Notes under the pieces: model-generated
The model's input: only the letters and a program-made list of their open reading frames with translations
Database searches by the model: none
What the model was told of the DNA's origin: nothing
NCBI GenBank assembly: GCA_947452455.1
Contig: CANGBX010000001.1
Coordinates: 186,001-250,000 of the forward strand
Source of the DNA: Beijerinckiaceae bacterium
GTDB taxonomy: Bacteria > Pseudomonadota > Alphaproteobacteria > Rhizobiales > Beijerinckiaceae
Reading direction: 5' to 3'
Length of the DNA stretch: 64,000 nt
Part shown: in pieces, positions 1-9,671 of the stretch
How positions within the stretch are numbered: position 1 is the first letter of the stretch
Layout: the number at the start of each line of letters is the position of its first letter
Translations under genes and position numbers: made by a program

Positions 1-597
1 GATGAACATATGCGCCCCTCGACCGACATGCAGTCGCTGGCTGCGCTTAAACCCTCTTTCGTGATGATGGCGGAGCAGGGCGGCTTTGGGGCAGTGGCGC
101 TTCAAGCCCATCCCGAAATCGAAAAGCTCGATCATGTGCATCATGCGGGCAATTCATCAGGCATTGTGGATGGTGCGGCAGCTGTGCTGATTGGCAATGA
201 AGCCTCAGGCAAAGCGGCGGGCTTGAAACCACGCGCGCGCATCCGCGCTTTTGCCAATATCGGTTCAGAACCAGCACTCATGCTGACAGGCCCCGTCGAT
301 GTGACACGCAAACTTTTGAAGCGCGCGGGCATGAGCATTTCGGATATTGATCTCTTCGAGGTCAACGAAGCTTTTGCCGCTGTCGTGCTGCGCTATTTGC
401 AAGCCTTTGATCTCGACGCTGCCAAGGTCAATGTGAATGGCGGGGCCATTGCGCTCGGCCATCCACTCGGTGCCACGGGCGCGATGATTTTGGGCACGGC
501 TTTGGATGAGCTGGAGCGCAGCGGCAAATCAACCGCCCTCATCACTTTGTGCATTGGCGCTGGCATGGGCACAGCGACCATCATCGAACGGGTTTGA
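1..597 (+). CDS. Acetyl-CoA acyltransferase (thiolase), C-terminal part
   Basis: The gene enters from the left edge of the window, so only about the last 198 residues are visible and the start is unknown. They carry the C-terminal thiolase signatures: EVNEAFA, then [18 protein letters not shown] with the catalytic His, then [10 protein letters not shown] with the second catalytic Cys near the end. The nucleophilic Cys of the N-terminal half lies outside. Thiolases cleave 3-ketoacyl-CoA (or condense two acetyl-CoA). The next gene, 11 bases downstream, is a fused hydratase/dehydrogenase of beta-oxidation, so the pair is probably the fadA-fadB/J arrangement. The exact chain-length class cannot be read from this fragment. 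Confidence 0.93.
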   Translation, partial: DEHMRPSTDMQSLAALKPSFVMMAEQGGFGAVALQAHPEIEKLDHVHHAGNSSGIVDGAAAVLIGNEASGKAAGLKPRARIRAFANIGSEPALMLTGPVDVTRKLLKRAGMSISDIDLFEVNEAFAAVVLRYLQAFDLDAAKVNVNGGAIALGHPLGATGAMILGTALDELERSGKSTALITLCIGAGMGTATIIERV

Positions 598-608
598 GGG
601 AGAGCGTT

Positions 609-2816
609 ATGAATCTCAAAAACTTCCGCTTCGATGTCGATGCTGATGGCGTTGCGACCCTCACATGGGACATGCAGGACCGCTCCATGAATGTCATCAC
701 CGAAGAGGTGATGAATGAATTGGAACTCGTCATTCGCCATGTGGCTTCTGCACCAGAGGTGAAGGGTTGCGTGGTCATCTCCGCCAAGCCCGATTTTTCG
801 GGCGGCGCTGATCTTGGCATGTTGGAAGCCTCAAGCCATCGCTTTGCCCAAACCGCTGCTGTGAAGGGCGAGGAGTTTGCGCGTCAGGAATTTTTTGATG
901 GTACGCGCCGTCTGTCATTGATCTATCGCGAGCTCGAGACGAGCGGCAAGCCATGGGTGGCTGCCATTTCCGGCGTGTGTCTGGGCGGCGCCTTTGAATT
1001 GGCGCTGGCCTGTCACCACCGTCTTGTCAGCGACAATCCGAAAACGCGTGTCGGTCTGCCGGAAGTCAAAGTCGGCCTCTTTCCCGGTGCTGGCGGCACA
1101 CAGCGTGTGATCCGTCTCATGCCGACGGGGGATGCTTTGCAAATGCTGTTCAAGGGCGAGCAGCTGAAAGCCAATGCGGCCAAGGCCATGGGCCTTGTGC
1201 ATGAGGTCGTGCCGCAGACGGAACTGCATGACAAGGCGCGCGCTTGGATTCTGGCCGGCAACAAAGGGCTGGCGCCGTGGGATGATCCGAAATTCAAGCC
1301 GCCATCGGGCCGCGTCTATTCGCCGACCGGCATGATGATCTGGCCGGCGGCCAATGCCATTTATCGTCGCGAGACGCAGGATAATTATCCCGCGGCCAAA
1401 GCCATTCTGCATGCAGCTTTTGAAGGTCTGCAATTGCCGATGGATTTGGCTTTGCGTGTCGAGAGCCGCTGGTTCGCGCATATTCTGGGTACCAAAGAAG
1501 CGCGTGCCATGATCCGCTCGCTCTTTGTCTCGATGGGCGAATTGAACAAAGGCGCACGCCGCCCGAAAGCCGAGCCGCGCGCCGAGATCAAGAAAGTCGG
1601 CATCATCGGTGCGGGCTTTATGGGCGCCAGCATTGCCTATGTCAGCGCGCTCAATGGTCTCGATGTTGTTCTTCTCGATCGCACGCAAGAGGCGGCCGAC
1701 AAGGGCAAAATGCATTCGCATCAATTGATCAGTGGCCAGATTGCCAAGGGCCGCGCCAAGACGGCGGATCGCGATGCTTTGCTCGCGCATATTACAGCCA
1801 GCGATGATTATGCTGCGCTTGGTGATTGCGATCTCGTGGTCGAGGCCGTGTTTGAAGATCGCACGGTCAAGGCCGAGACGATCCGCAAGGCGGAATCGGC
1901 GATGAAGCCCGGCACTATCTTTGCCTCCAACACATCGACTTTGCCGATTACCTCTCTGGCTGAGAATTTCTCGGTGCCTGCCGATTTTGTCGGCATTCAT
2001 TTCTTCTCGCCTGTCGAGCGCATGATGCTGGTCGAGGTGATCAAAGGCGCCAAGACGGGAGATCGTGCATTGGCGACCGCGCTCGATTTTATCCGCATGC
2101 TGCGCAAGACGCCGATTGTCGTGAATGATTCCCGCGGCTTTTATGCCAATCGCTGTGTGCTCAATTATGTGCGCGAAGGCCACCTCATGTTCATGGAGGG
2201 CGTGCCTGCCGCCATGATTGAGAATGTCGCGCGCATGGCGGGCATGCCGGTGGGCCCACTCTCGCTCAATGATGAAGTGGCGCTCGATCTGGCTTGGAAA
2301 ATTTTGCAAGCAACCAAGGCAGATCTGGGTGCGGGCGCTGTTGATCCCGGACAAGAGCAATTGCTGGATGCGCTGGTCAACAAGCATGGCCGTTTGGGCC
2401 GCAAGAATGGCAAAGGCTTTTATGATTATCCCGAAAAGGGTGCCAAGCGCCTGTGGGATGGCCTTGCCGATTTGCAAAAGATCACGCTTGATGCAGATCA
2501 GCTCGACGTTGAAGAGATGAAGCAGCGCTTCTTGGTGACTCAGGCGCTTGAGGCCGCGCGGACGGTTGAAGAGGGCGTGGTGGTTGATCCGCGTGAAGCC
2601 GATGTCGGTTCCATTCTGGGCTTCGGCTTTGCACCTTTCACAGGCGGCACGCTGAGCTACATCGACGGCATGGGTGTCGGTGAATTCGTGCTTCTCTGTG
2701 ATCATCTCGCCAAGACGCACGGTCCCCGCTTCAAGCCTTGCGATCTGCTGCTTGATATGGCCGCCAAGAAAGAGACGTTTTACAGCCGCTTCCTGGCAAC
2801 CAAGGTGGCTGCGTAA
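609..2816 (+). CDS. fadJ: Fused enoyl-CoA hydratase / 3-hydroxyacyl-CoA dehydrogenase
   Basis: A 735-residue trifunctional-type alpha subunit that hydrates enoyl-CoA and oxidises 3-hydroxyacyl-CoA in beta-oxidation. The N-terminal third is a crotonase domain, with GVCLGGAFELALACHHR and PEVKVGLFPGAGGTQRV supplying the oxyanion hole and catalytic Glu. From about residue 315 comes a Rossmann NAD domain with VGIIGAGFMGASIA and NTSTLPI. GIHFFSPVERMMLVEVI and the C-terminal dehydrogenase repeats follow, ending with GFGFAPFTGGTLSYID. I chose ATG 609 because an in-frame upstream extension to 549 runs into the thiolase gene and is not family-like. It follows the thiolase by 11 bases, so the two are likely co-transcribed. 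fadB versus fadJ naming is not decided by sequence alone. Confidence 0.93.
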   Translation: MNLKNFRFDVDADGVATLTWDMQDRSMNVITEEVMNELELVIRHVASAPEVKGCVVISAKPDFSGGADLGMLEASSHRFAQTAAVKGEEFARQEFFDGTRRLSLIYRELETSGKPWVAAISGVCLGGAFELALACHHRLVSDNPKTRVGLPEVKVGLFPGAGGTQRVIRLMPTGDALQMLFKGEQLKANAAKAMGLVHEVVPQTELHDKARAWILAGNKGLAPWDDPKFKPPSGRVYSPTGMMIWPAANAIYRRETQDNYPAAKAILHAAFEGLQLPMDLALRVESRWFAHILGTKEARAMIRSLFVSMGELNKGARRPKAEPRAEIKKVGIIGAGFMGASIAYVSALNGLDVVLLDRTQEAADKGKMHSHQLISGQIAKGRAKTADRDALLAHITASDDYAALGDCDLVVEAVFEDRTVKAETIRKAESAMKPGTIFASNTSTLPITSLAENFSVPADFVGIHFFSPVERMMLVEVIKGAKTGDRALATALDFIRMLRKTPIVVNDSRGFYANRCVLNYVREGHLMFMEGVPAAMIENVARMAGMPVGPLSLNDEVALDLAWKILQATKADLGAGAVDPGQEQLLDALVNKHGRLGRKNGKGFYDYPEKGAKRLWDGLADLQKITLDADQLDVEEMKQRFLVTQALEAARTVEEGVVVDPREADVGSILGFGFAPFTGGTLSYIDGMGVGEFVLLCDHLAKTHGPRFKPCDLLLDMAAKKETFYSRFLATKVAA

Positions 2817-2819
2817 AAA

Positions 2820-5800
2820 TCATGCGCGGATCGCGACACGCCATTGGCTGAGCAGCGAGCGAAGTGCCGCGGGCTTCAGCGGCTTGTTCAAGACATGTAT
2901 GCCGGCTGCCGCCGCACGGTCGCGCACTTCGGGTGTGCGATCTGCGGTGAGCAGAATAGCTGGCAGACCATCATCAATCTTGTCGCGCAGGGAATTGATG
3001 ACATAAATCCCGTTCGTATCGTCGAGGTGATAATCGGCGATCAGCACATCGGGCAAAATGCCAAGCCGCGCGAGAATGCCGCCAGCTTCACGCTCGCTGG
3101 CAGCGGCCACCACTTTGCAGCCCCAGCCGGAGAGCAAAGCTTCCATCCCTTCCAGAATGCGCGGCTCATTGTCGATGGTGAGCACGCAGAGCCCCGCCAA
3201 AGGCAGATGCGCATGGGGTGTTGCTTCGCGCGCTTCATGTGATGTGGGCGCGGCAGCTACAACAGGCAGATCGACAGTGAAGACCGAGCCCTTGTGCGGT
3301 TTCGAGCGCAAAGTGATCGGGTGATCAAGAACCTTTCCGAGACGCTCAACAATAGAAAGGCCAAGGCCAAGACCGGATGCCGTGCGCGCACCGGCTGTGA
3401 GGCGTTCAAATTCGCGGAAGACATTTTTCTGCTTGTCTTCGGGAATACCGATGCCTGTATCCCAGACCTCGACGCGCACCTTATCGGTACCGATGCGGCG
3501 GCAGCCAACCAGCACACGGCCCTTGGGCGTATATTTGATCGCGTTTGAAATCAGATTTTGCAACAGGCGTCGCAGCAGGCGCCGATCCGAGCGGATCGAC
3601 ACGCTGCTTGGCACGAAGACCAGATCCAGATTTTTTTCGCGCGCGGCAGGGGTAAATTCAATGCGCAATTGGCGCAGAATATCATCGAGCCGGAAATGCG
3701 TGGGTTCGGCTTTCATCGCGCCTGCATCGAGACGCGAAATGTCGAGAAGTGCGGTAAGAATCTCTTCAACCGATTCCAGCGAAGCATCGAGATTGCGCGC
3801 AAGTGAATGATCTTGGCGGTTGGGGTCTAGAGTGCCCGTGTCTTTTTCCATCCGCTCCAGAAGCGATGTTGCGTAAAGACGCGCCGCATTGAGGGGTTGC
3901 AAAATGTCATGGCTGGCGGCCGCCAGGAAGCGTGTCTTGGAAATATTGGCATCATCTGCTTCTTGCTTGGCGCGGCCCAGTTCCGCATTCAGGCCCGTAA
4001 GCTGTTCGGTGCGTTCACGCACGCGCTGTTCAAGCGATTCATTGGTGCGCTCGAGCGCTTCTTCGGCGGCCACTGCTTCCGACACATCGGTGTAAGTGGT
4101 CACGATACCACCCTCAGGCAGGCGCGAGGAACGTATTTCGATGACGCAGCTGACAGGCGGATAAAGCCGCAGGCGGAAAGGGTCGCTTTCTGTAATCAGC
4201 GATTGCAAACGTGTGGCGACATAATCCTCGACTGTGCCGGGTCCATAAATGCCGCGTGTCGCATTGAAGCGCACGATTTCTTCGAGGCCAGCACCCATGC
4301 GCAATTTGTCGCCGGGCAGATTGAAGAGTTCACCGAATTCACGGTTCCAGCAGATGAGCCGCAAATCACTGTCGCAAACAGTGATGCCTTGGCGTGCAAA
4401 GTCGAGGGCATATTGCAGCAAGTCGCGGTTTTGCTGCAGTGTCGAGGCGGCATCATCAATGAGGCGCAAGGCTGCGCCGCGCGAGAGATTGCGCCGCCGC
4501 AGAAGCGTGGCGAGCACCAGACGCGATGAGGCCGCACCAATGGCAGAGGCCAGCAAATGTTCGGAAAAGCGCAGCAGATGCACATCGGCTTCAAGCGTCT
4601 GCGTGAAGGTCATATCGCGCGACGTCATAAACTCCTGGAAGGCTTGGCGTGTGTGCTCAACGCCCAGATAGCGCCCCACAGTGGCTTGTAACTCGCGGGC
4701 GGTCACGCCACCGCTCCACAGGCGGTAGGATGGTGGTAAGGGCAGGCCGCTTGGCCCAACAAAAGTTTGTGCTTGCAAGCGTTCAATTGCGCTGGGCGCG
4801 CGTGTCAGTGAGAAGCCGATGAAAGCCAGAATATTGCAGGTGAGGCTCCAGAATGTGCCATGCACCAGCGGGGGCATGTCCGTTCCCAGCAAAGCGGTCG
4901 GCTTGAGATAGCTCATGCCGAGCGGGCCGTTGCTCACGAGCCCGTCGAGCAAAAGATAGTACGTATCAAGCGATGGAATGAGCAGCGTATAGGCCCATAC
5001 GACGAGGCCAATGACAAGGCCAGCAATGGCGCCGCGTGCCGTGGCGCGGCTCCAAAACAGGCCGCCCAGAAAAGCCGGTGCAATTTGTGCGATGGCGGCG
5101 AAAGACAAAAGCCCCATTTGCGCCAGCTGCGCATCACCTGCAAAGCGGTAATAGCCGAAAGCCATCAGCAAAATCAGTATGATTGAAATGCGGCGAATGA
5201 TCAGGATCAGCGTGCCCAGATCATGTGCTTCAATCCATGTGCGCAGACGCACCGAGCGCAACAGGCTTGGCACGATCAGATCATTCGACACCATGATCGA
5301 CAGTGCCACAGATGAAACAATCACCATGGCCGTTGCTGCCGATAGGCCACCCACAAGACCGATCAGCGCAATGACGCTCGCCTGATCAACGAGCGGCAGC
5401 GCCAGCACCGTCATGTCGCGATTGATTGCGCCCGCCGGAAACAGCAAATGGCCTGCAATGGCGAGCGGAATGACGAAGATGTTGATCGCCACCAGATAGA
5501 GCGGGAAAATCCACGCAGCTTTGGCAGCATCGCTCTCGTCACGGTTTTCAACAATGGTGACGTGGAATTGGCGCGGCAGCAGAAGAATGCAGCAGGCCGA
5601 GAGCAACATTGTTGTAAAAGATATGTCGAGATCGGGTGGATCGGCCAAGACATTTTTTAAGATAGGATAGGCTGAGGCGCGATCAGCCAAATCCGCGAAG
5701 CCGTCAAACATGCCCCAAGTGACGTAAGCGCCCACACAAAGAAAGGCGAAAAGTTTCACAATGGATTCGGCTGCAACAGCGAGCATCAAGCCGTCTTGGT

Positions 5801-6368
5801 GTTCGGTCGCATTAATATTGCGTGTACCGAAGGCCATGGCGAAGCCTGCGAGCAGCAAGGTCACGAGCAGCGCAATCGTGCCCGCACCCGGTGACACGAC
5901 CACCATATATTTGGCTTCCAGCGAGACGTAGCTGGTCAACACGGAGGTGGAAATGGCTTTGAGCTGCAAAGCGATATAGGGCACCGCGCCGACAACGGCG
6001 ATCAACGCCACAACGCCAGCCACTGCTTGCGACTTGCCAAAGCGCGAGGCGACGAAGTCAGCCACCGATGTGATGTTTTGTGATTGCGCGAGGCGGATGA
6101 CGCGCTGGATGAATGGATAGCACAGGCCCACGACCAACATGGGGCCGATATAGATCGGCAGAAATTCGAGACCTTTTTCAGAAGCGTAACCAACCGAGCC
6201 GAAAAAAGTCCATGAGGTGCAAAACAGGCCCAGCGTCATCGCATAGATGAAGGGGCGGCTGCGAGAGCCCTTGAACCATTTGGAATGCGTGTCGCCGTAA
6301 TGTGCAACGGCGAACAGCAAGCAAAGATAGACCATCGCGGTGAGAACCGCGGCCCAACCGGCGATCAT
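2820..6368 (-). CDS. SLC5-type transporter-linked hybrid sensor histidine kinase (CrbS-like)
   Basis: A 1182-residue membrane kinase. About the first 510 residues are a sodium:solute symporter (SLC5/PutP) fold with a dozen or more hydrophobic helices. Next come a linker, a PAS-like segment around residues 640-760 (GITVCDSDLRLICWNREF) and a coiled coil. The HisKA box has the phospho-acceptor His near residue 820 (FLAAASHDILQPLNAARLY). A HATPase domain (NLISNAIKYTPKG, DTGIGIP, GLGLGLSIVERLG) and a C-terminal receiver follow, with the acceptor Asp near residue 1112 (VLIADYHLDDTNG). This is the architecture of CrbS, which controls acetate/acyl-CoA synthetase genes in some gammaproteobacteria. Here the ligand is unknown and no LuxR-type partner lies nearby. 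Its stop is 3 bases from the convergent fadJ-type gene. Confidence 0.93.
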   Translation of the reverse strand: MIAGWAAVLTAMVYLCLLFAVAHYGDTHSKWFKGSRSRPFIYAMTLGLFCTSWTFFGSVGYASEKGLEFLPIYIGPMLVVGLCYPFIQRVIRLAQSQNITSVADFVASRFGKSQAVAGVVALIAVVGAVPYIALQLKAISTSVLTSYVSLEAKYMVVVSPGAGTIALLVTLLLAGFAMAFGTRNINATEHQDGLMLAVAAESIVKLFAFLCVGAYVTWGMFDGFADLADRASAYPILKNVLADPPDLDISFTTMLLSACCILLLPRQFHVTIVENRDESDAAKAAWIFPLYLVAINIFVIPLAIAGHLLFPAGAINRDMTVLALPLVDQASVIALIGLVGGLSAATAMVIVSSVALSIMVSNDLIVPSLLRSVRLRTWIEAHDLGTLILIIRRISIILILLMAFGYYRFAGDAQLAQMGLLSFAAIAQIAPAFLGGLFWSRATARGAIAGLVIGLVVWAYTLLIPSLDTYYLLLDGLVSNGPLGMSYLKPTALLGTDMPPLVHGTFWSLTCNILAFIGFSLTRAPSAIERLQAQTFVGPSGLPLPPSYRLWSGGVTARELQATVGRYLGVEHTRQAFQEFMTSRDMTFTQTLEADVHLLRFSEHLLASAIGAASSRLVLATLLRRRNLSRGAALRLIDDAASTLQQNRDLLQYALDFARQGITVCDSDLRLICWNREFGELFNLPGDKLRMGAGLEEIVRFNATRGIYGPGTVEDYVATRLQSLITESDPFRLRLYPPVSCVIEIRSSRLPEGGIVTTYTDVSEAVAAEEALERTNESLEQRVRERTEQLTGLNAELGRAKQEADDANISKTRFLAAASHDILQPLNAARLYATSLLERMEKDTGTLDPNRQDHSLARNLDASLESVEEILTALLDISRLDAGAMKAEPTHFRLDDILRQLRIEFTPAAREKNLDLVFVPSSVSIRSDRRLLRRLLQNLISNAIKYTPKGRVLVGCRRIGTDKVRVEVWDTGIGIPEDKQKNVFREFERLTAGARTASGLGLGLSIVERLGKVLDHPITLRSKPHKGSVFTVDLPVVAAAPTSHEAREATPHAHLPLAGLCVLTIDNEPRILEGMEALLSGWGCKVVAAASEREAGGILARLGILPDVLIADYHLDDTNGIYVINSLRDKIDDGLPAILLTADRTPEVRDRAAAAGIHVLNKPLKPAALRSLLSQWRVAIRA

Positions 6369-6504
6369 GGCGGCTCCGGCTTTTCGTGTTTCTTGAAAAT
6401 GACACTAGCACTGTCCGGCTGGCCAAATCCAATCGGTTGGCCACTGGTTGCGGGCGACTGGTTGAGGTGGTTTAAGGGCCACATAAAAACGGAGGCATGG
6501 GGTC

Positions 6505-7596
6505 ATGGGGCGCAAACCGGATAATTCCGTCGGTGTGGCATCACCCTGGGCATCCGGTTGGCGCGGGCAAGTGCTCACCATGGCGGTGGCTTTTGCCGGC
6601 GGTCTGGCCTTTCTCAAGGCGGGCGTGCCCGGTGGGGCCATGTCGGGCTCCGTGCTCTCGGTGGCATTCCTGTCTTATTTCGGCTGGGCGACGCCCATCG
6701 GCAATTTGCTGCGCCTGACCGCGATGACGATCACGGGCATGTCGATTGGCTCGGCGATTGATCCCGGCACGTTGAAAAATATCGCGACCTATCCGGTCAG
6801 CATTGCCATTATGACCGTGTGCGTGGTTGCAGTGACGGCCTCGTCCATGGCGGTCTCTGCTTTGATCTCGCGTTGGTCGCCGCCCACCGCTTTGCTCGCC
6901 GCAGTTCCCGGATCTCTGGCTTATATTCTCACCATCTCTTTGTCGGTGGGCGCTGATCCGCCACGTGTGGCGATTGTGCAGATGATCCGCGTCATCTTTC
7001 TCGTCGTGCTGTTGCCGATCATCGTGGTGATGGAATCGGACGCTCATCTCGCGCCTGTGGCGGACCTGATCAATGATCCACCGTTGATGCTGGCAGGCAC
7101 GGCTGTGTGTTCCGCATTGCTGGGCCTGCTCTTTTTGCGCTTTAAAATGGGCGGGGGCATGATTTTCGGATCCATGCTGGCCTCGGGCCTCATTCACGGA
7201 ACCGGCTTTGCCACGGGCCGCGTACCGTTGGAGTGGATGATGATCGGCCAGATCATGATTGGCGCATGGGCTGGTTCGCGCTTTGCAGATTTCGACTGGC
7301 AATTGTTTGGCCGCACACTTCTGGCCTCGACGCTAGCGATTGGTACATCCATTGCCGTCACGCTTGTCTTTGCGATTGCCGCCTCAACTTGGCTTGGCAT
7401 GCCTTTCGGCGCGACGTTGATTGCTTATGCGCCGGGTGGTCTTGAAGCGATGATCGTTCTGGCTTTGGGGCTTGGCATTGATCCGCTGTTTGTCAGCGCG
7501 CATCATTTCTCGCGCTATTTCCTGATCAATCTCTCGCTGCCGTTTCTTATCCAATATCTGTTGCGCCGAGAGGCCAAGCGCAAAGCGCAGGATTAA
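6505..7596 (+). CDS. AbrB family membrane protein
   Basis: A 363-residue, very hydrophobic protein with two copies of the AbrB-duplication membrane module, each with GxxGG-like turns (AGVPGGAMSGSVLSVAFL; ITGMSIGSAIDPGTL; YAPGGLEAMIVLALGLG). It has about ten predicted helices. Members are annotated as AbrB family or, wrongly, ammonia monooxygenase; a transport role is suspected but unproven. The E. coli member was named as a putative regulator of aidB. ATG 6505 has GGAGG 9 bases upstream. The gene is divergent from the SLC5-linked kinase, with 136 bases between. It ends in a strong hairpin shared with hemA. Confidence 0.85.
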   Translation: MGRKPDNSVGVASPWASGWRGQVLTMAVAFAGGLAFLKAGVPGGAMSGSVLSVAFLSYFGWATPIGNLLRLTAMTITGMSIGSAIDPGTLKNIATYPVSIAIMTVCVVAVTASSMAVSALISRWSPPTALLAAVPGSLAYILTISLSVGADPPRVAIVQMIRVIFLVVLLPIIVVMESDAHLAPVADLINDPPLMLAGTAVCSALLGLLFLRFKMGGGMIFGSMLASGLIHGTGFATGRVPLEWMMIGQIMIGAWAGSRFADFDWQLFGRTLLASTLAIGTSIAVTLVFAIAASTWLGMPFGATLIAYAPGGLEAMIVLALGLGIDPLFVSAHHFSRYFLINLSLPFLIQYLLRREAKRKAQD

Positions 7597-7624
7597 AAAA
7601 GGGCCGCTCGAAGCGGCCCTTTGT
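7597..7624. terminator. Bidirectional rho-independent terminator
   Basis: The inverted repeat GGGCCGCT-cga-AGCGGCCC has A residues before it and T residues after it. It lies exactly between the convergent stop codons of the AbrB-type gene and hemA, so it can end transcripts from both sides. Confidence 0.85.
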
Positions 7625-8905
7625 TTATTCTGCAGCGACGATTTTCAGCCGCGGCTTGGGCATTTCTGCCACTTTGCCCGGTTGCGGCACGGCGCCGAAG
7701 GGCAGACCCAAACGCCGCCAGACATCGCGCAAGGCTTCCACCAAAGCCTCGATCTGCGCATCGGTGTGATAGGGCGTCGGCGTGATGCGCAAACGCTCCG
7801 TGCCGCGCGCAACGGTCGGATAATTGATCGGCTGGATATAGATCGCGTGCTTTTCAAGCAGAATGTCGCTTGCCGTCTTGCACAGCTCTGCATCACCCAC
7901 GAACACCGGCACAATATGCGAAGGATTCGCCATGACCGGAATTTCAGCGGCAGCGAGTGCCGCTTTGGTGCGCGCCACTTGCTGCTGCTGCAAAGCCCGC
8001 TCGTCTTGTGAATGTTTCAGCTGGCGTACAGCCGCACCCGCAGCAGCAGCGACCGCTGGTGGCAGAGCCGTTGTAAAGATGAAAGAGGGCGCATAGCTGC
8101 GCACTGCATCCACAATGGCTTCATCAGCCGCAATATATCCACCGAGCGTGCCAAAGCCTTTGGCCAGCGTGCCTTCAATGACATCAATCTGCGACATGAC
8201 ATTGTCACGCTCGCAAATACCGCCACCACGCGTGCCGTAAAGGCCGACCGCATGGACTTCATCCACATAGGTCATGGCATTGTATTTTTTGGCGAGCGCA
8301 GCGATTTCTGCGACAGGCGCAATATCGCCATCCATCGAATAGAGGCTCTCGAACACGACGAGCTTGGCGCGGTCATTGCCCGCCGCTTTCAAAATCTCTT
8401 CGAGATGAGCCGTATCATTGTGACGGAAGATCGTCTTTTCGCAGCCCGAGCGGCGCACGCCTTCGATCATGGAATTGTGGTTGAGCGCATCCGAAATGAT
8501 CAGGCAATTGGGCAGAAGCTCGGCAATGGTCGAGATGGCGGCGAGGTTGGATACCCAGCCAGAGGTGAAAGCCAGCGCACTTTCTTTGTGGTGTAGATCA
8601 GCCAATTCGGCTTCGAGCTGAACGAGGGGATGATTGGTGCCGGAAATATTGCGGGTGCCACCAGCGCCGGCGCCGTATTTTTCGGCAGCCTCGCGCATGG
8701 CTTCAATCACCTTCGGATGGCGACCCATGCCGAGGTAATCATTGGAACACCAGATCACGACCTCGCGCGGCGACGGCTCCTTCTCCGTATGCCAAAGGGC
8801 AATGGGGAAGCGGGAGGCATCGCGCTCGAGATCTGCGAAAACCCGGTAGCGCCGTTCCGCCTTGAGGCGGTCGATCGCTTGGCCGAAGTAACGCCGGTAC
8901 TCCAT
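7625..8905 (-). CDS. hemA: 5-aminolevulinate synthase
   Basis: A 426-residue PLP enzyme of the alpha-oxoamine synthase family. It condenses glycine and succinyl-CoA to 5-aminolevulinate, the first step of haem and tetrapyrrole synthesis by the C4 pathway typical of alphaproteobacteria. Family marks are [28 protein letters not shown], the aspartate region [12 protein letters not shown] and the PLP lysine in [11 protein letters not shown]. The C-terminus carries [12 protein letters not shown]. Reading upstream gives TTG at 8911 and ATG at 8905. A GAGGTGG ribosome site is 8 bases from the ATG but only 2 from the TTG, so ATG 8905 is preferred. The gene stands alone, with its own upstream region of about 235 bases. 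Confidence 0.96.
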   Translation of the reverse strand: MEYRRYFGQAIDRLKAERRYRVFADLERDASRFPIALWHTEKEPSPREVVIWCSNDYLGMGRHPKVIEAMREAAEKYGAGAGGTRNISGTNHPLVQLEAELADLHHKESALAFTSGWVSNLAAISTIAELLPNCLIISDALNHNSMIEGVRRSGCEKTIFRHNDTAHLEEILKAAGNDRAKLVVFESLYSMDGDIAPVAEIAALAKKYNAMTYVDEVHAVGLYGTRGGGICERDNVMSQIDVIEGTLAKGFGTLGGYIAADEAIVDAVRSYAPSFIFTTALPPAVAAAAGAAVRQLKHSQDERALQQQQVARTKAALAAAEIPVMANPSHIVPVFVGDAELCKTASDILLEKHAIYIQPINYPTVARGTERLRITPTPYHTDAQIEALVEALRDVWRRLGLPFGAVPQPGKVAEMPKPRLKIVAAE

Positions 8906-9140
8906 TTTCAAACCACCTCGAATGGATGCCCCGTTTGCTGGGGCGCGCGACCGGGGAACCTTTCATCCCCCGAAACCGCAGTCTGGACTGGTTCCAGACT
9001 ATAAACATTTAAGAGGCAATGCGCGAGGGGACTGATGGGCGCAGGCTAAGGCCCTTGGCTCCCCCCAGTCTTGCATAGGGCCGCCATGGGGCTTTTTGCC
9101 TCAGGTCAGGGGAGCCCCGGCACATGTCCAAGGGGCCAGA

Positions 9141-9668
9141 TCAGCGCAGCAACATATCGCGCACTTGGCTCAAGCCCACGGAGCCCGGACCCAAGAGCAG
9201 TGCTGCCCATACGGCAGCTGACGACCAATTGGCGATTTGAAAGGGTGCCTTTGGCATTTCGCAGGTGCCGGCGACCAGCGGCACAATTGCCCGCAAGGGC
9301 CCGAAGAAGCGGCCGATGAACACGCCGGGCCAGCCCCATTTTTCAAAAAAGGCATAACCTTTTTGTAGCAAGTCGGGATGTTTCGACAAAGGCCACATGC
9401 GCGCGATTTGCTGATGATAATAGCGGCCGAGCCAATAGGACAGCCAATCTCCCAAACCCGCACCCAGCACAGCACCGAAATAAATCGGCCAGAAATCAAT
9501 GCCCGAAGCGCCGATCAAAGCGCCAATGCCCATGAGCAGGATGGTCGCCGGAATGAGCAGCGAGACAAGCGCCAGCGATTCTCCGAAGGCGAGCAGGAAC
9601 ACGATGGGTGCTGCAAATTCCTGGTGCTCGCGCACAAAATCCAGAAGGGCGGCGATATTTGGATGCAT
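9141..9668 (-). CDS. DedA family membrane protein
   Basis: A 175-residue DedA/VTT-domain inner-membrane protein. It shows the hydrophobic FLLAFGESLALVSLLIPATI segment, the conserved GAVLGAGLGDWLSYWLGRY region and the re-entrant motif FIGRFFGPLRAIVPLVAG with the family's functionally important Arg and Pro residues. DedA proteins influence envelope homeostasis; several act as lipid-carrier or phospholipid translocases, but this member's substrate cannot be read from sequence. It starts 3 bases after the stop of the RecD-like helicase on the same strand, so the two are probably one transcript. Confidence 0.9.
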   Translation of the reverse strand: MHPNIAALLDFVREHQEFAAPIVFLLAFGESLALVSLLIPATILLMGIGALIGASGIDFWPIYFGAVLGAGLGDWLSYWLGRYYHQQIARMWPLSKHPDLLQKGYAFFEKWGWPGVFIGRFFGPLRAIVPLVAGTCEMPKAPFQIANWSSAAVWAALLLGPGSVGLSQVRDMLLR

Positions 9669-9671
9669 GGC

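Noticed and set aside
915-2720. 601-codon open frame antisense to the beta-oxidation fusion gene
   Set aside because: The translation is His/Arg/Ile-rich, without domain likeness. It is the usual mirror of a codon-biased gene; the plus-strand frame is a clear enzyme.
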